Shown: positions 46,416 to 55,866, numbered from the stretch's first letter. The stretch: 64,000 bases of DNA from Corynebacterium wankanglinii (GCA_014490595.1 CP061031.1:1426001-1490000), one strand, 5' to 3'. Numbers and translations are program-made. Notes: a model not told the origin generated them from the letters alone.

Positions 46416-47663
46416 ATGACCCGCACGATCGTTGTCGGTGCTGGCATGACCGGCCTAGCCACCGCGTGGCACCTGCAGGAGTATGGGCACGAGGTGGAGG
46501 TACTGGAGCGCATCGATGTCGCAGCCGGTTCATCGTGGGGCAATGCCGGCTGGCTCGCACCGGGCAAAACGATCCCGCTGTCGAATTCGAGTCTGTGGGC
46601 ATACGGTCCGACCGCTCTCTTCGACAAACACGCTGCCCTCGATGTCCCCGTGCGCGTCGATCCGAAGCTGTGGCGCTTCTGTGCCAACTTCATGGCGCAT
46701 GCGACCGGCCGCGCGTGGGATAAAACCATGGCGGGGCTGACGAAGGCCGACCTTGCTGCCCTCGCTGCCTTCGACGAGCTGGAGGCCGGCGGGGTCGATG
46801 CCACCACGCAGGAGGGCCCGTTCATCATTGGTTTCGAAAACGAAAAGAAAGCCGGCGGCTTCCTCAAAGAGGTCGAGGGCGCACAGCGGCACGGCCAAGA
46901 GATTCCGTTTGAACGGATCACTCTCGACGATGCGAGAGTTGACGCCCCGATGCTCACCGACAAGGTCGGCGCGACATACCGTATGGGCGGGCAGCGATTC
47001 ATCGAGCCGGGCCCCTACTGCCAGGCCATCGCGGATTCAATCGTTGAACGCGGCGGTAAGGTCACCACAGGCGTTGAAGTCGTCGAAGTCCGCTCGACGC
47101 GCAAACCTGCAGTCAAGCTCGCCACCGGTGAATGGCTGCACGCCGACAACGTCGTGCTGGCCACCGGTGCCTGGCTACCAAAACTCGCCAAGAGTCTCGG
47201 GGTGAACACCCTCATCCAGGCAGGCCGCGGCTATTCGTTCTCCGTGGAGACAGAGCAGCCGGCCACATGTCCCGTGTACTTGCCGGACCCGAAGATCGCC
47301 TGCACCCCGTACCAGGGTCGTTTCCGCGTCGCTGGCACGATGGAGTTCAGGGGTCCGGACGAGCCGTTCCAGCCGGGGCGCGTCGCCTCGATAATCCACA
47401 CCACCAAGCCGTTCTTCCGCGGCATCGACTGGGACGACCGCCAAGACGAATGGGTGGGCTCGCGCCCAGTCACACCTGACGGGCTGCCGCTTGTGGGCGC
47501 TACTAAGGTGCCCAACGTCTACACCAACGGCGGCCACGGCATGTGGGGCATCATCCTCGGACCCCTGTCCGGCAAGATGCTGGCCAAGCAGATTGAAACG
47601 GGCGAAGTGGACGAGACTATCAAACCGTTCAACCCGCTGCGCGGCCCCTTCGGCGGTCTTTAG
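46416..47663 (+). CDS. FAD-dependent amino-acid oxidoreductase (DadA-like)
   Basis: DAO-family flavoprotein, 415 residues, closest in pattern to D-amino-acid dehydrogenases. The N-terminal FAD motif GAGMTGLATAWHL (G8-x-G10-x2-G13) and WGNAGWLAPG are clear, as is the C-terminal GLPLVGATKVPNVYTNGGHGMWG. ATG 46416 has an AGGAGG site. It is followed by a strong terminator. Substrate unknown; D-alanine or other D-amino acids are family guesses. Confidence 0.9.
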   Translation: MTRTIVVGAGMTGLATAWHLQEYGHEVEVLERIDVAAGSSWGNAGWLAPGKTIPLSNSSLWAYGPTALFDKHAALDVPVRVDPKLWRFCANFMAHATGRAWDKTMAGLTKADLAALAAFDELEAGGVDATTQEGPFIIGFENEKKAGGFLKEVEGAQRHGQEIPFERITLDDARVDAPMLTDKVGATYRMGGQRFIEPGPYCQAIADSIVERGGKVTTGVEVVEVRSTRKPAVKLATGEWLHADNVVLATGAWLPKLAKSLGVNTLIQAGRGYSFSVETEQPATCPVYLPDPKIACTPYQGRFRVAGTMEFRGPDEPFQPGRVASIIHTTKPFFRGIDWDDRQDEWVGSRPVTPDGLPLVGATKVPNVYTNGGHGMWGIILGPLSGKMLAKQIETGEVDETIKPFNPLRGPFGGL

Positions 47664-47687
47664 CCCTCCACATGTGAGGTCAGCGCA

Positions 47688-47725
47688 AAAACCTCCGGCC
47701 GGGGTCGTTCCCAGCCGGAGGTTTT
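47688..47725. terminator. Hairpin terminator between DadA-like gene and ahpD
   Basis: 12-bp stem AAAACCTCCGGC / GCCGGAGGTTTT with a 14-nt loop, ending in TTTT on both strands, between convergent genes. Confidence 0.85.
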
Positions 47726-47745
47726 CGTCGTCGTAAAGCTGGCGC

Positions 47746-48270
47746 TTAGCGCGCGTCCTCGATGGCGATTGCCTGCGCCACTGCCTGAACCACGCCGGCG
47801 ACCTTGACGGCCTCCCAGACCTGCTCTTTGGTCACGCCCTCCTCACGGACAGTGTTCGCGTGCGCCACGGCGCAGTGCTCGCAGCCGTTGATGGTGGACA
47901 CGGCCAGAGACCACAGCTCGAAGTCCGCCTTCTCCACGCCCGGCTTCGAGATGATGTTCATGCGGAGCCCGAACTTCACGTTGGCGTAATCGTCGCCCAA
48001 CCAGCTCTTCGCTCGGTAAGCAACGTTGTTCATCGCCATCACGGTGGCCGCGCCGTAAGCGGCCTCCACCGCCTCCTCGGACAGGTGCTCCTTGGCCTCT
48101 TCCGCGATTTCGGCGATCACCTTCGCGTTGCGCGTCGCCGCTGCGGACGCGAGCAGGGTACCCCAGAGTTGCTGCTCGCTGAGCTCGGTGGAGCGGATAA
48201 GCGAGCCGAGGTTAAGCTTCTGGTCCTTCGCGTACTCGGGCAATGCGCCCCGCAGGTTCTCAATGGACAT
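47746..48270 (-). CDS. ahpD: Alkyl hydroperoxide reductase AhpD
   Basis: Disulfide carrier and weak peroxidase that reduces AhpC. The 174-residue protein has the catalytic CxxC at C130-C133 with H137 in [10 protein letters not shown], the same numbers as in M. tuberculosis AhpD. It lies 54 bp downstream of ahpC on the same strand, so the two are likely co-transcribed from the ahpC promoter. Electrons come from a dihydrolipoamide system in the known enzyme. Confidence 0.95.
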   Translation of the reverse strand: MSIENLRGALPEYAKDQKLNLGSLIRSTELSEQQLWGTLLASAAATRNAKVIAEIAEEAKEHLSEEAVEAAYGAATVMAMNNVAYRAKSWLGDDYANVKFGLRMNIISKPGVEKADFELWSLAVSTINGCEHCAVAHANTVREEGVTKEQVWEAVKVAGVVQAVAQAIAIEDAR

Positions 48271-48324
48271 CGTGCACTCCTTTGCAGTACGAGTTTGCTT
48301 CTTCCGGGCTTGGAACCGGAGGTA

Positions 48325-48921
48325 CTACTTGAGGGACTCCTGGACGACAGCCATCTTGTCGATGTTCTTGGTCGGGTCGTTCTTCTGCCAGTCGCAAGCG
48401 CAGACTTCCTCAGACTGCAGCGCGTCGAGGACACGCAGCACCTCGTCGACGTTGCGGCCGACGGCATCCGGGGTCACGGAGACGAACTGGATGATGCCGT
48501 CCGGGTCGATGATGAAGGTGGCGCGGTCGCACACACCGTCAGCGTTCTCGACGCCGAGGGCACGGATCAGGTCGTGGCGAACGTCAGCGAACATCGGGAA
48601 CGGGATGTTCAGCAGGTCCTCGTGGGTAGCGCGCCAGTTGAAGTGGGAGTATTCGTTATCGGTGGAGCCGCCGAGCACCTGGGTGTCTCGATCCTCGAAC
48701 TCCTCGTTGAGCTTGCCGAAAGCGGCGATCTCGGTCGGGCACACAAACGTGAAGTCCTTAGGGTAGAAGAAGACGATCTTCCACTTGCCCTCGTACTTAT
48801 CCAGCGACACGTTCTCGAAGTAGTCGTCCGGAGAAGCGGCGTTCGCTTCCTTCAGGTTGCCGCCCTTCAGCGCAACGAGGTCGAACTCCGGGAAACGCTC
48901 TCCAACGGTCATGATCGGCAT
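48325..48921 (-). CDS. ahpC: Alkyl hydroperoxide reductase AhpC (peroxiredoxin)
   Basis: Two-Cys peroxiredoxin, 198 residues from ATG 48921 (GGAGG site). Peroxidatic Cys61 is in FTFVCPTEI, and C174 and C176 in EEVCACDW are the resolving cysteines, at the same positions as in mycobacterial AhpC. Detoxifies peroxides and peroxynitrite in the cytoplasm. Divergent from oxyR across 116 bp. Confidence 0.96.
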   Translation of the reverse strand: MPIMTVGERFPEFDLVALKGGNLKEANAASPDDYFENVSLDKYEGKWKIVFFYPKDFTFVCPTEIAAFGKLNEEFEDRDTQVLGGSTDNEYSHFNWRATHEDLLNIPFPMFADVRHDLIRALGVENADGVCDRATFIIDPDGIIQFVSVTPDAVGRNVDEVLRVLDALQSEEVCACDWQKNDPTKNIDKMAVVQESLK

Positions 48922-48972
48922 GTGATTTCCTCCAAAGAAAGTGGTCAAACTGAGTTTTAGCGGACAGATTCC

Positions 48973-49001
48973 AGTATGGCACAGACAGTGCGCACTTTCA
49001 A
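48973..49001 (-). promoter_or_regulatory. Promoter of ahpC
   Basis: On the minus strand TTGAAA (48996-49001), 17 nt, then CATACT (48973-48978), about 50 bp before the ahpC start. It lies in the oxyR-ahpC intergenic region, so OxyR control is expected. Confidence 0.65.
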
Positions 49002-49024
49002 CGAAAAAACTTATGAACCTCGGG

Positions 49025-49030
49025 TACCTT
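49025..49030 (+). promoter_or_regulatory. -10 box (TACCTT) of leaderless oxyR
   Basis: TACCTT followed by 7 nt and ATG at 49038; no Shine-Dalgarno. Confidence 0.65.
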
Positions 49031-49037
49031 AATAGGC

Positions 49038-49994
49038 ATGGGCAATAGAGAATATAAACCCACGCTCGCTCAGCTCCGGACGTTTGTCACCATCGCGGAG
49101 CAAAAACACTTCGTCTCCGCCGCGACCAAACTCGGCATCTCGCAGCCGTCGCTGTCCCAGGCCTTGGCGGCGCTAGAAACGGGCTTAGGGATCCAGCTCA
49201 TCGAGCGCTCAACCCGGCGCGTCATCGTCACCCCCACGGGCGAAGAGCTACTCCCCTATGCCAAGGCAACGTTGGAGGCCGCCGACGCGTTCGTTGCGCA
49301 ATCCCGCGGCGTTTTCGGTGAGCTTGCAGGGCCTTTAAACATCGGCATCATCCCCACCATTGCCCCGTACATCTTGCCCGCGCTTCTCACCCTGCTCGAG
49401 GAAGAATACCCCGAGCTCCAGCCCCGGATCGTGGAGAGTCAGACCGAACATTTGCTGCAACGGCTGCGCGACGGCCATATCGATGTCGCCGTGCTGGCCA
49501 CCCCAACCGCAGCGAGCGGCGTGACGGACATCCCGCTTTACGACGAAGCGTTCGCCGTCGTCACCTCCCCCGAGCATCCTCTGGCCGGGCGGGGCGATCT
49601 GCCCCTGGAGGCGCTCAAAGACATGGACCTGCTGCTGCTCGACGACGGGCATTGCCTTCGCGACCAGATTGTGGAGCTGTGCAAGCTAGCTGAGGTCAAC
49701 CGGACACCGGGGGCGCAATCAGCAACCCGTGCAACGTCGTTAACCACGGTGGTGCAGCTAGTGGTCGCCGGGCTCGGTTCCACACTGGTGCCGTTGTCTG
49801 CAGTCGCCACGGAGTGTGGGCGTCCCGGCTTGGCCGTATCCACTTTCGACGCGAGCGTGGACGCGAAGCGAACCGTCGGTCTTGCCGTGCGCGCGTCGTC
49901 GCGCCGTCACGCGGAGTTTGAGCAACTGGGGCAATTGATCACACGCGCCTACAGGGAGGCGACGGAATCGGGCAGGACGCTCCTGCCGCGCTAA
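49038..49994 (+). CDS. oxyR: Hydrogen-peroxide-sensing LysR-type regulator OxyR
   Basis: 318-residue LysR regulator. The N-terminal winged helix has LGISQPSLSQALAALE; the sensing cysteines are C206 and C215 in DDGHCLRDQIVELCKL, the spacing of OxyR. Placed divergent from ahpC-ahpD, whose expression it likely controls; in C. glutamicum OxyR mainly represses and is relieved by peroxide. Start ATG 49038 lies 7 nt after a TACCTT box. Confidence 0.94.
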   Translation: MGNREYKPTLAQLRTFVTIAEQKHFVSAATKLGISQPSLSQALAALETGLGIQLIERSTRRVIVTPTGEELLPYAKATLEAADAFVAQSRGVFGELAGPLNIGIIPTIAPYILPALLTLLEEEYPELQPRIVESQTEHLLQRLRDGHIDVAVLATPTAASGVTDIPLYDEAFAVVTSPEHPLAGRGDLPLEALKDMDLLLLDDGHCLRDQIVELCKLAEVNRTPGAQSATRATSLTTVVQLVVAGLGSTLVPLSAVATECGRPGLAVSTFDASVDAKRTVGLAVRASSRRHAEFEQLGQLITRAYREATESGRTLLPR

Positions 49995-50009
49995 ACTCAC
50001 GCTCTGGCT

Positions 50010-53000
50010 ATGAACGATCACACATCCCCCACCTCGTCGTCATCGAAAACGGACAACGCCCAGCAACCGACCAAGTCCGTAAAGTCGCAGCTCTACCAGG
50101 CGCTCGATGACGTACCAATCGCCGACGTCCGACGGTTCCGCCGGCGGCTCAAAAACGCCAACTCTGCAGATGCACTTGCCGCGATCGGCGCTGATGTGGA
50201 CGCGGCCCGTTCGGGCGTCGCTAAGCGTGATGCCCACATACCGGCGATTGAGTACCCAGAGCATCTTCCTGTGTCCGCACGACGCCAGGACATCATGGAT
50301 CTTGTCCGGGACCATCAAGTGGTCGTCATCGCAGGTGAAACAGGCTCCGGCAAAACCACCCAAATTCCGAAGATGCTGCTGGATATGGGGCGCGGCAGAC
50401 GCGGTCTGATCGGGCACACGCAACCGCGAAGGCTGGCTGCCCGCACCGTAGCCGAACGCATCGCAGATGAGCTGGGCCAGGAGATCGGCGAGTCTGTCGG
50501 ATATGCGATCCGCTTCGACGATCGCGTGTCGGATACCACTGCTGTGAAGTTGATGACAGACGGCATTCTCCTCGCCGAAATGCAACGCGACAGGTTCCTC
50601 AACGCCTACGACACCATCATCATCGACGAGGCCCATGAGCGCTCCCTGAACATCGACTTTCTCCTCGGCTATCTCAAGCGCCTGCTGCCGACGCGTCCGG
50701 ATCTGAAGGTGATTGTCACATCCGCGACGATTGACCCGGACGCATTCGCACGGCATTTCGCAGATGCGGAGGGCAATCCTGCTCCCGTCATCGAGGTGTC
50801 GGGGCGAACTTATCCGGTTGAGATCCGCTACCGCCCGCTCGTGGAGCCCGTGGAGATGAAAGACGGCTCGGTCAAAGAGATCGACACCGACATGATTGAC
50901 GGCGTAGTCGACGCGTGCAAAGAGCTGATGCGCGAGGGCGACGGCGATATTTTGTGCTTCTTTTCTTCCGAGCGCGACATCCGCGACTGCATGGAAGCTA
51001 TTGAAAAACAGCACTGGCGAGGCGTGGAAGTCGTGCCACTGTTCGGCCGCCTGTCTAACGCCGAGCAACACCGCGTGTTCGCCCCACACTCAGGCCGGCG
51101 AATTGTGCTGTCGACCAATATCGCAGAGACCTCGCTGACCGTGCCCGGTATCCACTACGTTGTGGATACCGGACTCGCGCGCATCTCGAGGTACTCGACG
51201 CGCACGAAGGTTCAGCGCCTTCCCATCGAGGAGATCTCGCAGGCCTCAGCCAATCAGCGTTCGGGCCGGTCAGGCCGCACCGCAGATGGCGTGGCAATCC
51301 GGCTCTATTCGGAGGAGAACTTCTCCGCGCGCCCCGAGTTCACCGATCCTGAAATTTTGCGCACGAACCTCGCCTCAGTCGTGCTGCAAATGATTTCGCT
51401 GCGGCTTGGAGACATCAGCGAGTTCCCTTTCATCCAGCCGCCCGACCGCAAAGCCGTACGCGACGGCCTCATGCTGCTGCACGAGCTCGGCGCCATTACC
51501 GACAAAGAGCGCGGCGGCGCACCCGTCCTCACCGCAGTGGGGCGCGACATCGCCCGCATTCCCGTAGACCCCAAAATGGCGCGCATGCTGGTCGAGGCCA
51601 ACCGCCTCGGCGTTCTCGATGACGTCACCGTCATCGTGGCCAGCATGACCATCCAGGATGTGCGCGAGCGGCCGCTGGAGTACCAGGCGCAAGCGGACCA
51701 GGCCCATGCCCGGTTCAAGGACGCCACGTCGGACTTTCTCTCCGCGCTCAAGCTTTGGGACTATATCGGGGATTCTCGCGATGAGCTGTCCGGCAACGCC
51801 TTCCGCAAACGCATGAAGCGCGAGTACCTGCACTACATGCGCATCCGGGAGTGGTTCGACCTCGTGCGCCAGCTGCGCGACGTAGAGCGCAAGCTTGGCT
51901 GGTCACGTGCGGAAAACGTCGCCGGCGAGCGCGATGCAGACGCAATTCACAAGTCGCTATTGACTGGGCTGCTGTCCAACATCGGTGCACGCGACGGCAA
52001 CTCGAAGGAGTTCCAGGGGGCGCGAGGGACTCGGTTCATGGTGTTTCCCGGGTCGTCGCTAAGCAAAAAGCCCCCAGAGTTCCTCATGGCTGCAGAGCTG
52101 GTGGAAACCTCGCGTTTGTGGGCGCGCGACGTAGCCAAAATCGAGCCTGCGTGGGTTGAATCCGCCGCCGGGGACTTGATGAAGCACAGCTATTCCGAGC
52201 CGGTGTGGTCGCGCAAACGCTCCGCAGCCATGGTGCACCAAAAGTCCATGCTTTACGGCGTGACCATAGTTCGGGATCGCCTGGTGCCCTACCACCGCGT
52301 GGATGCAGCAGGCGCGCGCAATATGTTTATCCGTCACGCGTTGGGGGGCGATTGGAACAGACACCACCAGTTCATCGACCACAATGATGCCCTCCTCGCT
52401 GAGGCGGCCGAGGTGGAAGAAAAAGTTCGCCGGCGCGGCCTAGTGGTCGACGAAGATACGCTGTTCGACTTCTACGACTCACGTCTACCGGAAACCGTCA
52501 CTACCGCACGCCACTTTGACTCGTGGTGGAAGAAAAAACGGGCTGAGGACAAGCACTACCTCGACTTCGACCCTGCCAAGTTGGTCGATGATGGCGGCGT
52601 GGACTCCTCCGTGGCCGCCTTCCCCGAAGTATGGCGCCAAGGCACGATCGATTACGCACTGCGCTACAAGTTTGAGCCGGGCGATCCTTTCGACGGCGTC
52701 ACCGTCGAAGTCCCAGTTCCGCTGCTAGCTAATTTACGGTCCGAGGGGTTTGACTGGTTAGTACCAGGGTTGCGTTCTGAGTTGGCTGCCGAATACATCC
52801 GCACCCTGCCAAAAGCTCTGCGCAAGACAGTGGTTCCAGCCCCCGACTTCGCCGAGCGCGCCCTCGACGCGATCCATGCAAACCAGGCCGGCAGCGAGAG
52901 GACCGACGAGGAACTGCGGGAAACCCCGTTTGCGGACGCGCTCGCAGACGCATTGCGCAACGTCGGCGGCCGCGGCATCAACGGCACGGACTTCCAACCG

Positions 53001-54008
53001 GACGCACTACCGGAACATTTGAAGGTGACGTTCGCGGCTATCGACCGCCGAGGCAAAGTCGTCGACCACGATACCGACTTGTCCGCCTTGAAAAGCCGAC
53101 AAGCAGGCAAGATCAAATCCTCGGTTTCGAAGGCGGGTCGCACCTCCGAGTCCGCCGCAGTTGCCAAATGGACCGCCGACTCTCTCGGAGAGATCCCAGC
53201 GACGGTAACCACCACCATCGACGGAAACGCCGTCGATGCATACCCCGCTCTGGAGGCAACGAAGGACGGCGTGAAAGTCACGGTGCACCCGACGAAGGCT
53301 GCAGCAGACGCGTCCATGGTGACTGCGACACTAACGCTGCTCCTGCGGGAAATCTCCGTCAACGCCGCACAAATGACGAAAGGACTGCCGCTGCGACAGA
53401 AGGTCGCAGTGGACCGGTACCCGCACGGAGGGGCTAGCGGACTAGTCGAAGACGCGCGCGTGGCCGTGATCCGCGACCTTATGTTCTCTCATGGCGGGCC
53501 TGTGCGATCGCCTGAGGACTTTGAGGCGCTCGTGGCCAAAATTCGGCCACAAGTCCCGGGCGCGGTGCGCCGCGTCGTGGTGACGCTCGCGCCTGCGCTG
53601 GCGGAATACGCGAACATTGCGACAGAGCTCGAGCGGTGGGAAGGGCCAGCTATCGATGACATGAGGGAGCAGCTGAAGTTCTACCTGCCGAAGCACGCAG
53701 TAACCGTGCACGGCATCGGACACCTCCAGCATCTGCCTCGCTACATCGACGCTATGCGCATCCGCCTGGAAGACATGCGATTAGATCCGGACCGTGACGC
53801 CGACCGGCAATCGGTCATCGACTCGGTAAAGCACTATTTGGCCCAACGGCTCAACTCCCTGCCAGCCGGGCGTTCCAAGTCAAAGGCGTACAAGGAGATC
53901 CTCTGGCTCATCGAAGAGCTGCGGGTGAGCTTGTTCGCCCAGCGCCTAGGAACTCCGAAACCAGTGAGTCAGCGCCGCATTGAGAAGAAAATTGACGCAT
54001 TGCGGTAA
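50010..54008 (+). CDS. hrpA: ATP-dependent RNA helicase HrpA
   Basis: 1332-residue DEAH-box RNA helicase, the size of bacterial HrpA. Walker A GETGSGKT at residues 109-116, DEAH in IIIDEAHERS, motif III TSATID, motif VI QRSGRSGRT, then helicase-associated (HA2), OB-like and the long DUF3418 C-terminal domain ending RRIEKKIDALR. ATG 50010 lies 15 bp after oxyR with no good ribosome site; a TAAACT made by the oxyR stop codon may act as a -10. Roles in mRNA processing and ribosome rescue are known from other bacteria. Confidence 0.95.
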   Translation: MNDHTSPTSSSSKTDNAQQPTKSVKSQLYQALDDVPIADVRRFRRRLKNANSADALAAIGADVDAARSGVAKRDAHIPAIEYPEHLPVSARRQDIMDLVRDHQVVVIAGETGSGKTTQIPKMLLDMGRGRRGLIGHTQPRRLAARTVAERIADELGQEIGESVGYAIRFDDRVSDTTAVKLMTDGILLAEMQRDRFLNAYDTIIIDEAHERSLNIDFLLGYLKRLLPTRPDLKVIVTSATIDPDAFARHFADAEGNPAPVIEVSGRTYPVEIRYRPLVEPVEMKDGSVKEIDTDMIDGVVDACKELMREGDGDILCFFSSERDIRDCMEAIEKQHWRGVEVVPLFGRLSNAEQHRVFAPHSGRRIVLSTNIAETSLTVPGIHYVVDTGLARISRYSTRTKVQRLPIEEISQASANQRSGRSGRTADGVAIRLYSEENFSARPEFTDPEILRTNLASVVLQMISLRLGDISEFPFIQPPDRKAVRDGLMLLHELGAITDKERGGAPVLTAVGRDIARIPVDPKMARMLVEANRLGVLDDVTVIVASMTIQDVRERPLEYQAQADQAHARFKDATSDFLSALKLWDYIGDSRDELSGNAFRKRMKREYLHYMRIREWFDLVRQLRDVERKLGWSRAENVAGERDADAIHKSLLTGLLSNIGARDGNSKEFQGARGTRFMVFPGSSLSKKPPEFLMAAELVETSRLWARDVAKIEPAWVESAAGDLMKHSYSEPVWSRKRSAAMVHQKSMLYGVTIVRDRLVPYHRVDAAGARNMFIRHALGGDWNRHHQFIDHNDALLAEAAEVEEKVRRRGLVVDEDTLFDFYDSRLPETVTTARHFDSWWKKKRAEDKHYLDFDPAKLVDDGGVDSSVAAFPEVWRQGTIDYALRYKFEPGDPFDGVTVEVPVPLLANLRSEGFDWLVPGLRSELAAEYIRTLPKALRKTVVPAPDFAERALDAIHANQAGSERTDEELRETPFADALADALRNVGGRGINGTDFQPDALPEHLKVTFAAIDRRGKVVDHDTDLSALKSRQAGKIKSSVSKAGRTSESAAVAKWTADSLGEIPATVTTTIDGNAVDAYPALEATKDGVKVTVHPTKAAADASMVTATLTLLLREISVNAAQMTKGLPLRQKVAVDRYPHGGASGLVEDARVAVIRDLMFSHGGPVRSPEDFEALVAKIRPQVPGAVRRVVVTLAPALAEYANIATELERWEGPAIDDMREQLKFYLPKHAVTVHGIGHLQHLPRYIDAMRIRLEDMRLDPDRDADRQSVIDSVKHYLAQRLNSLPAGRSKSKAYKEILWLIEELRVSLFAQRLGTPKPVSQRRIEKKIDALR

Positions 54009-54018
54009 CGGGGAGCGC

Positions 54019-54477
54019 TTAAAAGTCCTCGCGGTCTCGGCGCCGCATCAAGCGGATTTCAGACTCAAAGTCGTCTGCACTCTCAAATGATTTGTAAACA
54101 GATGCGAAACGGAGGTACGCCACTTCGTCGAGCGCGCGAAGAGGCTCCAGGACCGCAAGCCCAATCTCGTGGGCGGGCACCTGAGAGCTGCCCTGCGCCC
54201 GAACTGTCTCCTCCACTTCTTGCGCGAGGCGCTTCAGCGCGTCATCGGTGACGTCTCTGCCCTGGCAGGCACGCCTCACACCGACGATGAGCTTGTCCCG
54301 GTCGAACGGTTCGCTGACGCCATTGCGTTTCACTACAGTCAGCACCGCTTTTTCCACTGTAGTAAAACGACCCCCACATTCCGTGCATTCTCTTCGGCGC
54401 CGAATGGCGGAGCCAGCTTCAACCAACCGCGAGTCAGTGACGCGGGACTGCTCATTGTGGCAGAAGGGACAAATCAC
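54019..54477 (-). CDS. nrdR: Transcriptional repressor NrdR
   Basis: Zinc-ATP-cone repressor of ribonucleotide reductase genes. From GTG 54477 the protein is 152 residues and starts [10 protein letters not shown], giving zinc cysteines C3, C6, C31 and C34 (CTECGG). The ATP-cone covers about residues 49-139. A frame reaching 54501 adds eight residues before the family start and is less likely. It converges on hrpA and lies downstream of divS. Confidence 0.95.
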   Translation of the reverse strand: MICPFCHNEQSRVTDSRLVEAGSAIRRRRECTECGGRFTTVEKAVLTVVKRNGVSEPFDRDKLIVGVRRACQGRDVTDDALKRLAQEVEETVRAQGSSQVPAHEIGLAVLEPLRALDEVAYLRFASVYKSFESADDFESEIRLMRRRDREDF

Positions 54478-54533
54478 GGTTTTCCACCCCTCAGGTTGCA
54501 TCGTTTTGAGACCGCAGTGAGTCTACGCCCCCC

Positions 54534-54914
54534 TCACCTGAAGTCTGCCCCCGATATCGCAGAAGAAACCTGACCACCAGTCGTTGACGCAGCGACGTCC
54601 CCGGCACCGGAGAACACGCCGCCAAAAGCTGCGCCAATCAACAGTGCTGCCGTCATGCACACTCCCAACAACAAGGTGTCTCTTATCTCGCGCCGGGATT
54701 CGAACGGGCTCTCATCGCCTACCGCGCCCGTATTCTGAGCCCCATCCGAGCGCTCATTTTTTCGACCATCGAAACTTATAGTTCGAACAGCGTTCTGTGC
54801 GGAGATTCGAGATCCACCAAGTTCTACGTCCCATACTTCCGCTGGCGGGACTACAGCTGGGGCAACCTGGCGGCCGACAAAGGGGCGCTGCACTGGGTTA
54901 ATAACTACGGACAC
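54534..54914 (-). CDS. divS: SOS cell-division suppressor DivS-like protein
   Basis: Small membrane protein divergent from lexA, as in C. glutamicum divS (SOS-induced division inhibitor). From GTG 54914, which has an AAAGGAG site 7 nt upstream, it has 126 residues: a polar N-terminus rich in Pro/Val/Arg, one membrane segment (about residues 80-101, LLLGVCMTAALLIGAAFGGVF), and a short Gly/Ser/Ala tail. A TTG at 54941 is a weaker start. Sequence similarity is modest; the call rests on place, size and topology. Confidence 0.75.
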   Translation of the reverse strand: MSVVINPVQRPFVGRQVAPAVVPPAEVWDVELGGSRISAQNAVRTISFDGRKNERSDGAQNTGAVGDESPFESRREIRDTLLLGVCMTAALLIGAAFGGVFSGAGDVAASTTGGQVSSAISGADFR

Positions 54915-54961
54915 GATCGTGCTCCTTTCATCTCGCGGCAAACACTACGCTCGTTATCGAC

Positions 54962-55065
54962 ATGTTCGAACACACTCACGCTCGTATGTTCGAACCCGCT
55001 TACATGTTCGATTTATAGCACCCGGTGAGAAGCGTGTTTACTCCATATGTCAATTCATCGAACAT
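54962..55065. promoter_or_regulatory. LexA-type half-site array between divS and lexA
   Basis: Three direct ATGTTCGA copies (54962, 54986, 55004) and one inverse copy TCGAACAT (55058-55065). The first two are part of GTTCGAAC palindromes. None forms a perfect 16-bp SOS box of the TCGAAC-N4-GTTCGA kind, but the concentration in the divergent divS-lexA promoter is hard to explain otherwise. Confidence 0.6.
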
Positions 55066-55125
55066 GAGTGCCCTATCTGGTAGGTTCGTAACCGCGAAAT
55101 CACCCGCCGAGCCCGAGGAGCGTTC

Positions 55126-55851
55126 ATGGCAAAGAAAAAGTCCGACCCAGGCAACCCGGATTACAACGCGCTATCAGACCGTCAGCGCCGCATTTTGCAG
55201 GTCATCCAGGATGCTGTTGTACTGCGGGGATACCCGCCAAGCATCCGCGAGATTGGTGACGCTGCGGGTCTGCAGTCCACTTCCTCTGTTGCCTACCAGC
55301 TCAAGGAGTTGGAAAAGAAAGGTTTCTTGCGGCGCGACCCGAACAAGCCGCGCGCAGTAGACCTGCGTCAGCTGCCAGATACGGGGCGGAAGAAGCGCAA
55401 GCCGCAGGAATCGAAACCAGATGAGGCTTCGAACGCTCGCTATGTCCCGGTAGTCGGGCAGATCGCTGCTGGCGCCCCCATCCTGGCGGAGGAGAACGTC
55501 GATACCTACTACCCGCTGCCGGAAGAGCTGCTCGGTGACGGAGACGTGTTCATGCTGCGCGTGGTCGGCGAGTCCATGCGTGATGCGGGCATTCTTGACG
55601 GTGACTGGGTGGTTGTCCGCTCGCAGCCAAACGCAGAGGAAGGCGAATTCGTTGCAGCTCTGCTCGACGGTGAAGCCACCGTTAAGGAGTTCCACCGTGA
55701 TTCCACAGGCGTGTGGCTGCTGCCCCACAACGAAGCTTTCGAGCCGATCAAAGGCGATCAAGCGGAGATTATGGGCGCGTCATCTCGGTATTCCGTACGC
55801 TATAGAAACGCTTGCGCGCCGACGTGTCGGCGGTGGGAAACGCGCAGCTAG
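55126..55851 (+). CDS. lexA: SOS repressor LexA (C-terminus shifted in this sequence)
   Basis: Represses SOS genes and self-cleaves when RecA is active. HTH at about residues 39-72 (SIREIGDAAGLQSTSSVAYQL), cleavage site Ala115-Gly116 in GQIAAGAPI, catalytic Ser150 in VVGESM and Lys187 in ATVKEF. After IMG at residue 217 the frame runs into an atypical Arg/Cys tail to 55851; inserting one C at GGC.GC (55774-55778) gives IMGRVISVFRTL and a stop at 55803-55805, the normal LexA end. So the true gene is probably 226 residues. ATG 55126 has a GAGGAG site. Confidence 0.92.
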   Translation: MAKKKSDPGNPDYNALSDRQRRILQVIQDAVVLRGYPPSIREIGDAAGLQSTSSVAYQLKELEKKGFLRRDPNKPRAVDLRQLPDTGRKKRKPQESKPDEASNARYVPVVGQIAAGAPILAEENVDTYYPLPEELLGDGDVFMLRVVGESMRDAGILDGDWVVVRSQPNAEEGEFVAALLDGEATVKEFHRDSTGVWLLPHNEAFEPIKGDQAEIMGASSRYSVRYRNACAPTCRRWETRS

Positions 55852-55866
55852 AGATTCAGGAGAACA

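Noticed and set aside
47860..48960. 366-codon plus-strand frame
   Set aside because: Antisense to ahpD and ahpC, both with all catalytic cysteines in place.
50040..51089. 349-codon minus-strand frame
   Set aside because: Antisense to the HrpA ATPase core.
54768..54790. SOS-box-like TCGAAA ... GTTCGA within divS
   Set aside because: Half-sites are 2 bp too far apart for the 16-bp box and lie inside coding sequence.
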